Of a stretch of DNA of 18,895 nt, positions 1-7,111 are shown piece after piece. The stretch spans positions 1 to 18,895 of the forward strand of contig CAJOHP010000016.1 in NCBI GenBank assembly GCA_905234355.1, written 5' to 3'. The first letter of the stretch is position 1. Every line of letters starts with the position of its first letter. The notes under the pieces were generated by a model. It was not told where the DNA came from. It worked only from the letters and a program-made list of their open reading frames with translations, and ran no database searches. This DNA is from an uncultured Prevotella sp. GTDB lineage: Bacteria; Bacteroidota; Bacteroidia; Bacteroidales; Bacteroidaceae. A program made the position numbers and the translations under genes.

Positions 1-1
1 C

Positions 2-223
2 TATGCCGACCTGGTGCTGCAGCCACGCAAAAATGTCGCGAAGCCCGCCATCGTCATCGAGCTGAAGTACGGCCACAGCGCCGACGAGGCCATCCGGCAG
101 ATACGCGAGCGCCGCTACTGGGAGAAGCTGCAAGACCACGGCCCCGCTCAGGTGCTGCTCGTGGGCATCAGCTACGACCGCGAGACCAAGCAGCACGACT
201 GCCGGATAGAGCCGCTGCACTGA
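2..223 (+). CDS. PD-(D/E)XK nuclease-family protein, C-terminal part (5' truncated by window)
   Basis: The reading frame is open from base 2 and ends at TGA 221-223, so about 73 C-terminal codons are present and the start lies outside the window. The fragment begins YADLVL, followed by VIELKYG. The Asp and the E-x-K are the catalytic residues expected of the PD-(D/E)XK fold, followed by a helix (ADEAIRQIRERRY) and a late strand (VLLVGISYD). This matches the C-terminal nuclease domain of the common Bacteroidetes proteins that pair an AAA-ATPase-like N-terminus (PF09820) with a DUF1703 nuclease-like domain (PF08011). That N-terminal domain is inferred, not seen. The biological role of the family is poorly defined. 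The gene converges on the minus-strand CHAT cluster. Confidence 0.8.
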   Translation, partial: YADLVLQPRKNVAKPAIVIELKYGHSADEAIRQIRERRYWEKLQDHGPAQVLLVGISYDRETKQHDCRIEPLH

Positions 224-248
224 AACAGCACAACACACCAACAAGCAC

Positions 249-283
249 GGCGCCGCAAGGAGAACAAGTCTCCCTGCGGCGCC
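249..283. terminator. Hairpin between convergent genes, likely bidirectional terminator
   Basis: Two 15-base arms (249-263 and 269-283) pair with one mismatch around a 5-base loop. The hairpin sits between the stop of the nuclease-family gene (223) and the stop of the minus-strand gene (316). Neither side has a clean T-tract, though the minus-strand exit is T/G-rich. Confidence 0.6.
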
Positions 284-315
284 ATTGAGTATCCCACTTG
301 CAAAAGATGAGACGT

Positions 316-981
316 TCAGTTGGTGGCGAAGACGAAGCCTACTGCCCGGTTGGAGAGATTCTCTACGGTGACGATGATGTCGCCATAGTCGTCGCCCATG
401 TCCCATTGCAGGACGGCGGCGGGCCGCTCGACGGTGGCCTCGGCACTGTGGGCGAACTTGTAGGAGGCCTTGCGCGGACTGCTCACGGTGACGCGCAGCA
501 GTCCGCCACAGTCGGCCACGGCAAAGACCTGCATGTCGCCCGAGCCCTGGAAGGCATAGGTGGCACGTCCGCGGGCCTTGAGCGCGCGGTGCTCGGCGAA
601 GCAGTTGTCGCCGGAGCCGCGCTTCAGCATGGGCTCGTCGATGAGCTCATCGGGCATGATGCAGCTCACGAGCACCGAGTCGACAAACCAGGGCTTGAAG
701 ACGGCGTGGCCTGCCATGCTGACGCTGTCGCGGGCAGCGACGGTGCGGAAGGTGGCATTGGGAGCCAGGCTGATGCGCTGGCCGTGGAAGATGAAGTTGT
801 CGCGGTCGCCCTCCTCGATGCAGCGTTCCAGCTTGGAGCAGTCGATGGGACTGGCCGACAGGGCCTCGCGCTCCAGCAGGCAGAAGTCGAGATAGGCCTG
901 CATGGCGGGATCGAGCTCCTGGGCCAGGCATAGCGAGAGCTGGCTCAGGAGCAGGGAAAGGATAATGGATAGTCGTTTCAT
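316..981 (-). CDS. Secreted protein of unknown family, third gene of the CHAT cluster
   Basis: The gene encodes 221 residues. The first ~20 (MKRLSIILSLLLSQLSLCLA) form a typical Sec signal peptide with cleavage likely after CLA, so the product is exported. I do not recognise a named family. The N-terminal half is helical and Cys-containing (FCLLER, DCSKLERC), and the C-terminal half is predicted beta-rich. Its last ~30 residues (LQW...GDIIVTVENLSN...FVFATN) resemble the end of the PPC-like protein encoded at 3631-4302 (CQW...FRIVIRNRG...YVFRTN), suggesting a shared beta-sandwich fold. It starts 24 nt after the TPR-CHAT gene and is almost certainly cotranscribed with it. It could be a substrate, inhibitor or anchoring partner of the CHAT protein; that is inference from proximity. 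Confidence 0.75.
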   Translation of the reverse strand: MKRLSIILSLLLSQLSLCLAQELDPAMQAYLDFCLLEREALSASPIDCSKLERCIEEGDRDNFIFHGQRISLAPNATFRTVAARDSVSMAGHAVFKPWFVDSVLVSCIMPDELIDEPMLKRGSGDNCFAEHRALKARGRATYAFQGSGDMQVFAVADCGGLLRVTVSSPRKASYKFAHSAEATVERPAAVLQWDMGDDYGDIIVTVENLSNRAVGFVFATN

Positions 982-1005
982 GATAAGAAAGAAAAAAAGG
1001 ATTAG

Positions 1006-3507
1006 CTATTGTCCGTCGTAAGCAATGAAAGCATTGTAGTAGTAGGGCTTGTCAAACTTGCCGCCCTCGGCTTTGCGCAGGCGCTGCCGTGCATCGTTGA
1101 GTGCATCGGTCACGGAGCGGAACTTGCCGCCAGACAGATTGTCGTAGAGATAGACCATGAGCAGCTCGGTGGCTGCGTCGCTCACAGGCCACATCGAGGC
1201 CACGACACATCCCACGCCGGCCCGCTTGAGCCCGAGGGGCAGTCCGACGAGTCCGTCGTCGACGGTGCGTCCCAGCCCGGTCTGGCATGCCGAGAGCACC
1301 ACGAGGCGCACACGGCTGAGGTCGAGTGCAGCTATCTCGCGTGCGGTGAGCAGTCCGTCCTCGAGGTTGATGTTGGCCGTGTCGCGCTGTGCAGCCTCGT
1401 TCACACCGGAGAGTGCCACGAGCGAGCGTACGAGAGAGAGGTCTTCGACGATGCTGTCGGCCGCCAGTCGGGGCTTGGCATTGCCTATCTGGTAGGCATA
1501 GCCGTGGGTGGAGATGTGCACGGTGGTGTAGTACTCCATCTCGGCCTTCAGTCGCTCTTCAGGCACGTGGGTGACAGAGTCTACGGTGACGTCGCGCTGT
1601 CCGAGCATCTGTGCGATGTGCTCTATCTCGCGCTTCGAACCCTCGAGATAGGCGAAGGGCTGTGTGCCGTCGCGCACCACCTCCTGGAAGAAGAGGCGAC
1701 TGCCGCTGCGGTCGGGCAGTGGCTCGTCGACGCGCAGCGACTCCGAGGCATCGCTATACTCCACGCCGCCCACGATGAGCGTCTTCTCCAGCCAGTTGGC
1801 GTCGTGCTGCTCGAGCAGCGAGCGCGTGGCCGACAGGCGGTAGAGGTGACAGCCCTTGCGGCCAAGGTCGAGATACTCTATGCCCAGGATGTTGAAGATG
1901 CCCTCTGGTGCAAAGTAGATGTTGGCTCCCGAGGGCACGTGGGCCAGGATGGGGTCCCATATCTTGCGGGCCAAGGCGGGATCGTCGTAGAGCGTGTTTT
2001 TGTCGTCCTCGAGCTTCTTGCCGCCTGTGGCCGAGGTGACATTGTCGGCCAGCGTGCCGAAGAGGCGCGCCTTGCCCTTCATGCCATAGCTCTCTATCTC
2101 CTGCTGCGAGAAGAGTGGCACGAAGCTGATGTCTCCCTTTCTGGGGCAGATGCAGGCGGCATAGCAAGGCTGTCCGTCGGCCCCGGCATAGCGCACGAAC
2201 TCCACGGCCACGTCTTTGTCGGTGGCGAGTGCCTTTCTGACGTCGCTGCCCGTGACGGCGAGGGTCTGACGATATTGCCTGTAGACGTTAGACTGCTGCA
2301 TGAGCTGGCGCTCGAGCTGCTCGGCGCGCTGCTCATAGCCCATGCGCTCGGCACCGGTGCTGTTGGCTGCCTGCATGCGCAGGGTCTGCAGCGTGCGGAA
2401 GGTCTGCTGCCCGGCCTCGTCGGTGTTGCGGGCAGTGAGGAAGTCGCGGCTGGCCTGCACCATGACCGACTTGGCAAAGACGGCCACGTCGAAGGCAAAG
2501 ACGGGGTCGGCCTGCCCCACGAGGTAGCACTCGGCCATGAGCGGCCGCATCATGCTCCAGTAGTCGTGGCGCTCCTGCACCGACATGTAGGCAAAGCGGC
2601 TGACCACGTCGAGGCGTGCCTGCTCGAAGAAGGCACGGAAGGCAGTGACGGCCTCCTTCGTGCGTCCGAGCTTCTGCAGTATCTCGGCCTTCTTGCGCAG
2701 GGCAGAGATATAGTCGGGGTGGGTGGCGCCGTAGTTGTCGGCAAACCACTTGATGCAGGCTTCGATGTGGCTGAGGGCCTCGTCGGCATGTCCGGTCTCT
2801 GCCTCGACGAGAGCGAGGTTGCCCAGTGCCTGCCGGTACTTGGGCTGGTCGTTGCTGAAGAGCCTGACGGCCTCGGCCAGAGCGGTGTAGGCCTCGTCGG
2901 CGCGTCCCAGTTCCCAGAGCAGATAGCCACGGTTGCTGAGGGCCGTCTTGTGGTAGACGTCCTGCGGGTCGGTGTGGACGGCAAGCAGGCTGTCGAGCAT
3001 GGCCAGCGCACGCCCACGATACTTGCGTGCCTCGTCGGGCACGGCGTTGGCAGCCAGTGTCTGGTAGGCCAGCGCCATATTGTTGATGCGGCTGCCTATG
3101 GTGCCGTCGGTGGTGCACTTCAGGGGCTCGAGCACGGCCAGGGCCTTGTCGGCGCGCCCGGTGAGGATATACATCGTGCTGAGATTGACCGTCACGGCCT
3201 CGTGGTCGGGTCCGAAGAAGCGCAGGCGGCCTATGCGCTCGTAGCTGGAGGTGGCGCCATCGTAGTCGCCCACGGCCTTCTGGCAGTGGCCCATGCGCGC
3301 GAAGAACCGGCCCTGCACATTGTCGTACTGCTTCACTGCGATGGGCTCTGCCTGTTTGTAGTAGGACAGTGCCTCAACGAAGTTTTTCTGGCGGAAGCAC
3401 GAGTCGCCCAGGGTGCGCAGGCGCTCAAACTCACGACGCTGTGCCGCTGTCGGGAGGGTGGCAGCGAGGAGGATGAGGGAGAGCAGGACGCGTAGGTTGC
3501 TGTTCAT
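1006..3507 (-). CDS. Secreted TPR-CHAT protein (caspase-like peptidase fold)
   Basis: The product has 833 residues. The chosen start (ATG 3507-3505) gives a clean signal peptide, MNSNLRVLLSLILLAATLPT then AAQ. A longer frame starting at 3567 would begin inside a terminator hairpin and is rejected. Residues ~25-330 hold tetratricopeptide-type helical repeats (for example FVEALSYYKQAEPIA, DEAYTALAEAVRLF, DEALSHIEACIKWF). A linker with the SVQERHDYWS signature common in TPR-CHAT proteins follows. The C-terminal CHAT domain (~500-833) keeps the likely catalytic dyad: His668 in HISTHGYAY and Cys741 in VLSACQTGLG, 73 residues apart, as in clan CD peptidases. CHAT proteases cleave partner proteins. 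Export to the periplasm or surface is inferred from the signal peptide. Substrate unknown; the flanking secreted genes are the natural candidates. Confidence 0.9.
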   Translation of the reverse strand: MNSNLRVLLSLILLAATLPTAAQRREFERLRTLGDSCFRQKNFVEALSYYKQAEPIAVKQYDNVQGRFFARMGHCQKAVGDYDGATSSYERIGRLRFFGPDHEAVTVNLSTMYILTGRADKALAVLEPLKCTTDGTIGSRINNMALAYQTLAANAVPDEARKYRGRALAMLDSLLAVHTDPQDVYHKTALSNRGYLLWELGRADEAYTALAEAVRLFSNDQPKYRQALGNLALVEAETGHADEALSHIEACIKWFADNYGATHPDYISALRKKAEILQKLGRTKEAVTAFRAFFEQARLDVVSRFAYMSVQERHDYWSMMRPLMAECYLVGQADPVFAFDVAVFAKSVMVQASRDFLTARNTDEAGQQTFRTLQTLRMQAANSTGAERMGYEQRAEQLERQLMQQSNVYRQYRQTLAVTGSDVRKALATDKDVAVEFVRYAGADGQPCYAACICPRKGDISFVPLFSQQEIESYGMKGKARLFGTLADNVTSATGGKKLEDDKNTLYDDPALARKIWDPILAHVPSGANIYFAPEGIFNILGIEYLDLGRKGCHLYRLSATRSLLEQHDANWLEKTLIVGGVEYSDASESLRVDEPLPDRSGSRLFFQEVVRDGTQPFAYLEGSKREIEHIAQMLGQRDVTVDSVTHVPEERLKAEMEYYTTVHISTHGYAYQIGNAKPRLAADSIVEDLSLVRSLVALSGVNEAAQRDTANINLEDGLLTAREIAALDLSRVRLVVLSACQTGLGRTVDDGLVGLPLGLKRAGVGCVVASMWPVSDAATELLMVYLYDNLSGGKFRSVTDALNDARQRLRKAEGGKFDKPYYYNAFIAYDGQ

Positions 3508-3541
3508 ACGGTAATAAGATATGTGGAAATTGCTTGCTGCT

Positions 3542-3590
3542 AAAAAAGCGGGGGCCGCCCAGACCACGTGTGGTCATCGGCGTGCCCCCG
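3542..3590 (-). terminator. Intrinsic terminator between PPC-like gene and TPR-CHAT gene
   Basis: A GC-rich hairpin spans 3549-3590: outer stem 3549-3555 with 3584-3590, then CGCC/GGCG, then GACCAC/GTGGTC around the apex. On the minus strand it is followed, after a GC, by six T residues (complement of 3542-3547). It lies downstream of the PPC-like gene (stop at 3631) and just before the CHAT start at 3507, so it should limit read-through from gene one into the CHAT gene. Confidence 0.85.
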
Positions 3591-3630
3591 GACTAGTTGT
3601 TCTGTATGTGCCCAGCGCAGCCCGACAGGA

Positions 3631-4302
3631 TTAGTTGGTGCGGAAGACATAGTGGTTGTAGACGCGACCGCGGTTGCGGATGACGATGCGGAAGGTGCCG
3701 GTCCAGCGGGGATACCACTGGCAGATGCAACGGTCGGTGTAGTCGGTGTCGCTGGCAATGAGGTTGCTGTTCTCGTCGTAGACGTAGAGGTCGAGGTCGG
3801 TGTCGCCGTCGCCGATGACCATCACCTGAGCAAGCTCACCGGCACGGAAGTTCACGCGATAGGTCACCGAGCTGTAGGCGCTCACGTTGTCCACGTCGTA
3901 CTTCGGTCCGCCCACGGCGCCACGGGTGGCAGCGTCTTCCTCGGCAGCCTTGATGACAGCCAGCAGGGTCTTGTCCTTGCCGGCCAGCTCCTTGGCATCG
4001 GCCAGCAGCTTGGCAGCGTCGAGACTGATCTGGCCCTGCTTCTGATCGGTGGCAGGAGCCTCGGTGCGACCCTCGTCGACGGAACGGGTGCCCTGGGTGA
4101 AGCCGTTGGCCTTCACAATCTTGGCGGCCTCGACGAGCGAGAGTACCGACTTGTTGGCATAGCCGTAGCGAGAGAGCTGAACGGCCAGCTGGAAGTTGTT
4201 GTCAGTCTCGGACAGGGGAGCCTTCAGCTCTTCCTTTTGCTCCTGTGCACTTGCAGCAGTCAGCGACAGCAACATGGCTGCCATAGCAAAAAACTTCTTC
4301 AT
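3631..4302 (-). CDS. Secreted protein with C-terminal PPC-like beta-sandwich domain
   Basis: The gene encodes 223 residues. A signal peptide (MKKFFAMAAMLLSLTAASA, then QEQ) is followed by a helical region (~25-135) rich in Ala, Lys and Glu. The C-terminal ~90 residues look like a pre-peptidase C-terminal (PPC-type) domain: VTYRVNFRAGE, then GDGDTDLDLYVYDENSNLIA, an Asp-rich turn, and closing strands FRIVIRNRG...YVFRTN. PPC domains are typically attached to secreted peptidases; here the domain is a separate protein encoded just upstream of a secreted CHAT protein. The gene has its own well-formed promoter (4359-4390) and its own terminator (3542-3590), so it may be expressed more strongly than the two genes after it. 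Confidence 0.8.
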   Translation of the reverse strand: MKKFFAMAAMLLSLTAASAQEQKEELKAPLSETDNNFQLAVQLSRYGYANKSVLSLVEAAKIVKANGFTQGTRSVDEGRTEAPATDQKQGQISLDAAKLLADAKELAGKDKTLLAVIKAAEEDAATRGAVGGPKYDVDNVSAYSSVTYRVNFRAGELAQVMVIGDGDTDLDLYVYDENSNLIASDTDYTDRCICQWYPRWTGTFRIVIRNRGRVYNHYVFRTN

Positions 4303-4358
4303 GGGTTTTTACGTTTTAGTAATACTTAGATTTGGATAAATGTTTTATTAATTCGATG

Positions 4359-4390
4359 CAAAGATAAGCAAACTTCGCATACGCCACAAA
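4359..4390 (-). promoter_or_regulatory. Bacteroidetes sigma-ABfr type promoter for the PPC-like/CHAT cluster
   Basis: On the minus strand, TTTG (4390-4387) and TATCTTTG (4366-4359) are separated by 20 nt, matching the Bacteroidetes -33/-7 consensus (TTTG, ~19-21 nt, TAnnTTTG). The predicted start of transcription is near 4352, giving a leader of about 50 nt before the ATG at 4302. Confidence 0.85.
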
Positions 4391-4514
4391 TTTTTTTTGT
4401 TAAAAAGTAGATTTTTGGCCCTTTTGTAAGAGAGCGTTCTACAAAACAGGGTTGTTTTTAGAAAAAAAAGCGTAAAAAACATCTTCCTTCGCGCACCGTT
4501 CTTACTTTTTGTAC

Positions 4515-4522
4515 TACCTTTG
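4515..4522 (+). promoter_or_regulatory. -7 promoter element for the metallophosphoesterase gene
   Basis: TACCTTTG matches TAnnTTTG and lies 26 nt before the ATG at 4549. At the -33 spacing only TTCG (4488-4491) is seen, so that element is imperfect. Confidence 0.7.
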
Positions 4523-4548
4523 CGGCGATTTTTCAAGACGTAAAGACT

Positions 4549-5631
4549 ATGTGGATGCTCATCTTCCTGCTATTGCCCCTGCTGGGCATAGCCTATGTGG
4601 CCTGGCACGTGTGGACGCTAGTGCCGCTGCCTGCGCTGTGGCGCTGGCTGCTCATCGCGGTGGGCGTGGGGTCGTTTGGCATGATGTTTCTCAACCTGGG
4701 GCGCGTCATCGACCGCATGCCGCTGCCGCTTGCACGCCTGGTCTACGACGTGGGCAACTCCTCGCTATTCGTCCTGCTCTATCTCGTCGTCATCTTCCTG
4801 CTGCTCGACGTGGCACGGCTGGTGCATCTCGTCCCGGCCTCGTGGCTCCGCCACAACTTTGGCACGACGGTGGTGCTGGCCGTGGCGCTGCTGGCCATCT
4901 TCCTGAGCGGCAACCTGCATTATTATAATAAGGTGAGGCAGGAGCTGCACTTCACTACCGGCAAGTCGCTGGACCGCGGCTGGAAGGTGGTGATGCTGAG
5001 CGACCTGCACCTGGGCTATCACAACCCACGAAAGGAGCTGGCCCGATGGGTGGACCTCGTCAACGCCGAGCAGCCCGACGCGGTGCTCATTGCCGGCGAC
5101 ATCATCGACATGAGCATGCGCCCGCTCGTCGAGGAGGACATGGCGGCCGAGATGCGGCGTCTGCAGGCACCGGTCTACGCCTGTCTGGGCAACCACGAGT
5201 ACTACTCGAGTGAGCCGCAGGCCGAGCTGTTCTACCGCGACGCCGGCATACACCTGCTGCGCGACACCGCCGTGAGCGTAGGGCCGCTCTGCATCATAGG
5301 GCGCGACGACCGCACCAACCGCCAGCGCCGGCCGCTACAGGAGCTGTCGGCCATGGCCGACCACCAGCGCTACACCATCCTGCTCGACCATCAGCCCTAC
5401 AACCTCGAGCAGGCAGAAGAGCAAGGCATAGACCTGCAGTTCAGCGGACACACCCACCACGGGCAGGTGTGGCCCATATCCTGGATCACCCAAGCCATCT
5501 ACGAGTGTGCCTTCGGCAGTCACCAGCGCGGCAACACCCACTACTACGTGTCGTCGGGCATAGGCATCTGGGGAGGCAAGTTCCGCATAGGCACACGCTC
5601 GGAGTATGTAGTGGCATATATCAGTAACTGA
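4549..5631 (+). CDS. Membrane-anchored calcineurin-like metallophosphoesterase
   Basis: The product has 360 residues. Residues 1-~125 hold about four hydrophobic segments (for example MLIFLLLPLLGIAYVAW and VVLAVALLAIFL), and the rest is a soluble phosphoesterase domain. All the metal-binding signatures of the family are visible: SDLHLG (Asp152, His154), AGDIID (Asp184), GNHE (Asn215, His216, Glu217), LDHQP, and GHTHHGQ (His301, His303). This arrangement matches YkuE/YaeI-type membrane phosphoesterases, which act on phospholipids or nucleotides; the substrate here cannot be named. It starts 26 nt after a -7 element and is followed after 11 nt by the FMN-binding gene, so the two probably form one transcript. 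The unusual AT-rich stretch at 4920-4936, encoding YYNKV, is noted separately. Confidence 0.92.
   Translation: MWMLIFLLLPLLGIAYVAWHVWTLVPLPALWRWLLIAVGVGSFGMMFLNLGRVIDRMPLPLARLVYDVGNSSLFVLLYLVVIFLLLDVARLVHLVPASWLRHNFGTTVVLAVALLAIFLSGNLHYYNKVRQELHFTTGKSLDRGWKVVMLSDLHLGYHNPRKELARWVDLVNAEQPDAVLIAGDIIDMSMRPLVEEDMAAEMRRLQAPVYACLGNHEYYSSEPQAELFYRDAGIHLLRDTAVSVGPLCIIGRDDRTNRQRRPLQELSAMADHQRYTILLDHQPYNLEQAEEQGIDLQFSGHTHHGQVWPISWITQAIYECAFGSHQRGNTHYYVSSGIGIWGGKFRIGTRSEYVVAYISN
4920..4936 (+). repeat. Copy 1 of a 17-base identical repeat containing a 12-base palindrome
   Basis: The sequence TTATTATAATAAGGTGA is identical at 8635-8651. Its first 12 bases are a perfect palindrome. It lies inside the metallophosphoesterase gene where it encodes YYNKV with TAT/AAT codons, although the surrounding gene mostly prefers GC-ending codons. 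Confidence 0.6.
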
Positions 5632-5642
5632 CAACACTTGAC

Positions 5643-6041
5643 ATGACAACAAAAACAGCAACAACCATCTGCCTGGCCATCTGTATGGCCACGGCACTGA
5701 CCAGCGCCGACAAGGGGCCTCAGGCGATGACCCGGGAGAAAGGCGCCTATGTAGTGAACACCACCACGCTCTGCACCGACGTGCGGGGCTATGCCGGCCC
5801 TACGCCGCTGAAGGTGACCATACGCAAGAACAAGGTAGAGCAGATAGAGGCCCTGCCCAACCAAGAGACGCCCAAATACTGGAACGCCGCCAAGAAGCAC
5901 CTGCTCGAGCGATGGAACGGCAAGAAGGTGAAGGAGGCCAAGGCCATGGAGGTGGACGGGCGCACCGGAGCCACCCTGTCGAGCAACGCCATCAAGGCCA
6001 ATGTGCGCCGCGCACTGGAGTACTACGAGAAGAACAAATAG
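5643..6041 (+). CDS. Exported single-domain FMN-binding protein
   Basis: The gene encodes 132 residues with a signal peptide at the N-terminus (cleavage likely near residue 22). The remainder is one FMN_bind-type domain: GYAGPTPLKVTIRKNKVEQI, then a conserved-looking NQETPKYW, then DGRTGATLSSNAI near the C-terminus. In RnfG/NqrC-type domains the Thr of the S/T-G-A-T motif carries covalently attached FMN, added by the exported flavin transferase ApbE; the matching residue here is Thr111. The family takes part in electron transfer outside the cytoplasm. No ApbE gene or redox partner is visible in the window. The gene begins 11 nt after the metallophosphoesterase and is probably cotranscribed with it. 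Confidence 0.85.
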   Translation: MTTKTATTICLAICMATALTSADKGPQAMTREKGAYVVNTTTLCTDVRGYAGPTPLKVTIRKNKVEQIEALPNQETPKYWNAAKKHLLERWNGKKVKEAKAMEVDGRTGATLSSNAIKANVRRALEYYEKNK

Positions 6042-6069
6042 GGCCCGTCCATGCCTCCCGCGGCACTGG

Positions 6070-6945
6070 TCACTGTCTCGGGCGCCAAGCCCTCAGCGAC
6101 TGCAACAGCACGCTGAGCAGGATGAGGCCGATGCCGAGATAGAACGAGAAGTTGAGCTCACGCCCCTCGCCGAAGATGAGGAAGGCCAGGATGATGGTGT
6201 AGCACGGCTCCAGGTTGTAGGTCAGGTTGACGGTGAAGGCCGACAGCCGCTTCAGTGCCTGTATCTGCAGCAGATACATGCCCACGGTGCAGAACAGGGC
6301 GTGGCAGAGCATGAACCAGAGGTTGCTGCCCTCGGGCACCACCACGACAGGCTGGCTGGAAGGAAAGAGCATGAGATAGAACGGGATGATGGCCGAGACA
6401 GCCACCAGGCCGCCCGACATCTGATACATGAGCACCGTGCGGCTGCGCACACCCACGCTGGCCCGCTTGTTGCACACGGCATAGAGCGCACACACGGCCG
6501 ACGACACCACACCGATGGCGATGCCGTAGCGGTAGCGCGCGTCGAGCGAGAAGATGCACAGCACGCCGGCCACCGTCACCAGAGAGAACAGCAGCTCGGC
6601 CCACGAGAAGCGACGGTGGAGCACCATGGGCTCAAACAGTGCCGTGAAGAATCCCACCAGCGAGAAGCATATCACGCCGATGGACACGTTGGAGGCCTTG
6701 ATGGAACCGTAGAACAGCATCCAGTGCAGGCCCAGCAGGACACCACAGCCCGACAGCTCGAAAAACTTGCGCCACCCCACGCGCGGCAAGCCCGTGAACA
6801 CCAGCAGGATGAGCGTGGTGAAAAGCATGCGATACCACACGATGTCGACCTCGTTGAGCGTGATGAGCTTGCCAAACAGACCGGTAAACCCGGCCAGGAG
6901 GACACTCAGATGCAGTTGTATGAAACCACGTTTTGTCTCGTTCAT
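6070..6945 (-). CDS. EamA/DMT-superfamily permease
   Basis: With the start at ATG 6945-6943 the protein has 291 residues and about ten membrane segments in two halves, the usual size and layout of EamA transporters. Typical features include LAGFTGLFGKLI in the first helix, WYRMLFTTLILL in the second, and the late LTYNLEPCYTIILAFLIFGE segment. A longer in-frame start at 7008 is excluded because it would lie upstream of the mapped -7 element and inside the -33 element. Members export amino acids, nucleotides or other metabolites; the substrate cannot be read from the sequence. The gene converges on the FMN-binding gene with 28 nt between stops and is transcribed divergently from the TonB receptor. 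Confidence 0.92.
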   Translation of the reverse strand: MNETKRGFIQLHLSVLLAGFTGLFGKLITLNEVDIVWYRMLFTTLILLVFTGLPRVGWRKFFELSGCGVLLGLHWMLFYGSIKASNVSIGVICFSLVGFFTALFEPMVLHRRFSWAELLFSLVTVAGVLCIFSLDARYRYGIAIGVVSSAVCALYAVCNKRASVGVRSRTVLMYQMSGGLVAVSAIIPFYLMLFPSSQPVVVVPEGSNLWFMLCHALFCTVGMYLLQIQALKRLSAFTVNLTYNLEPCYTIILAFLIFGEGRELNFSFYLGIGLILLSVLLQSLRAWRPRQ

Positions 6946-6977
6946 CTTCGTTTTTCTGATTTCGGAAAATCCGGCTG

Positions 6978-7008
6978 CAAAGGTAGCTATTTTTCCCGTC
7001 CCGACCAA
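6978..7008 (-). promoter_or_regulatory. Promoter of the EamA permease gene
   Basis: On the minus strand TTG (7008-7006) is followed after 20 nt by TACCTTTG (6985-6978), fitting the Bacteroidetes consensus. The predicted transcript starts near 6971, about 26 nt before the ATG at 6945. This site decides the start codon of the gene. Confidence 0.8.
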
Positions 7009-7081
7009 GGCGAGGACACTTTTTCCCCCTCCGGTGCACAGTTTTCTGACATCCGACGGGCGTTATTCGGGATTTTTTGCC

Positions 7082-7089
7082 TAATTTTG
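7082..7089 (+). promoter_or_regulatory. -7 promoter element for the TonB receptor operon
   Basis: TAATTTTG matches TAnnTTTG and ends 22 nt before the ATG at 7112. No convincing -33 TTTG is seen 19-21 nt upstream, which would fit a regulated promoter. The leader is too short for a cobalamin riboswitch. Confidence 0.65.
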
Positions 7090-7111
7090 CATCGCATTTC
7101 CACTCACAGGC

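Noticed and set aside
1009..3495. An 828-codon open frame on the plus strand
   Set aside because: It lies entirely antisense to the TPR-CHAT gene, whose TPR and CHAT motifs are clear. The antisense translation has no recognisable domain and is an effect of GC-rich codon use.
3505..3567. Longer start for the TPR-CHAT protein at 3567
   Set aside because: The ATG lies inside a strong terminator hairpin, and the extra 20 residues would spoil an otherwise perfect signal peptide beginning at 3507.
6943..7008. Longer start for the EamA permease at 7008
   Set aside because: It would lie within the -33 element, upstream of the predicted transcription start; starting at 6945 gives the usual family length.
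7009..7111. Cobalamin riboswitch upstream of the TonB receptor gene
   Set aside because: Only ~20 nt separate the -7 element from the start codon, far too short for the aptamer, and no B12-box-like sequence was seen.
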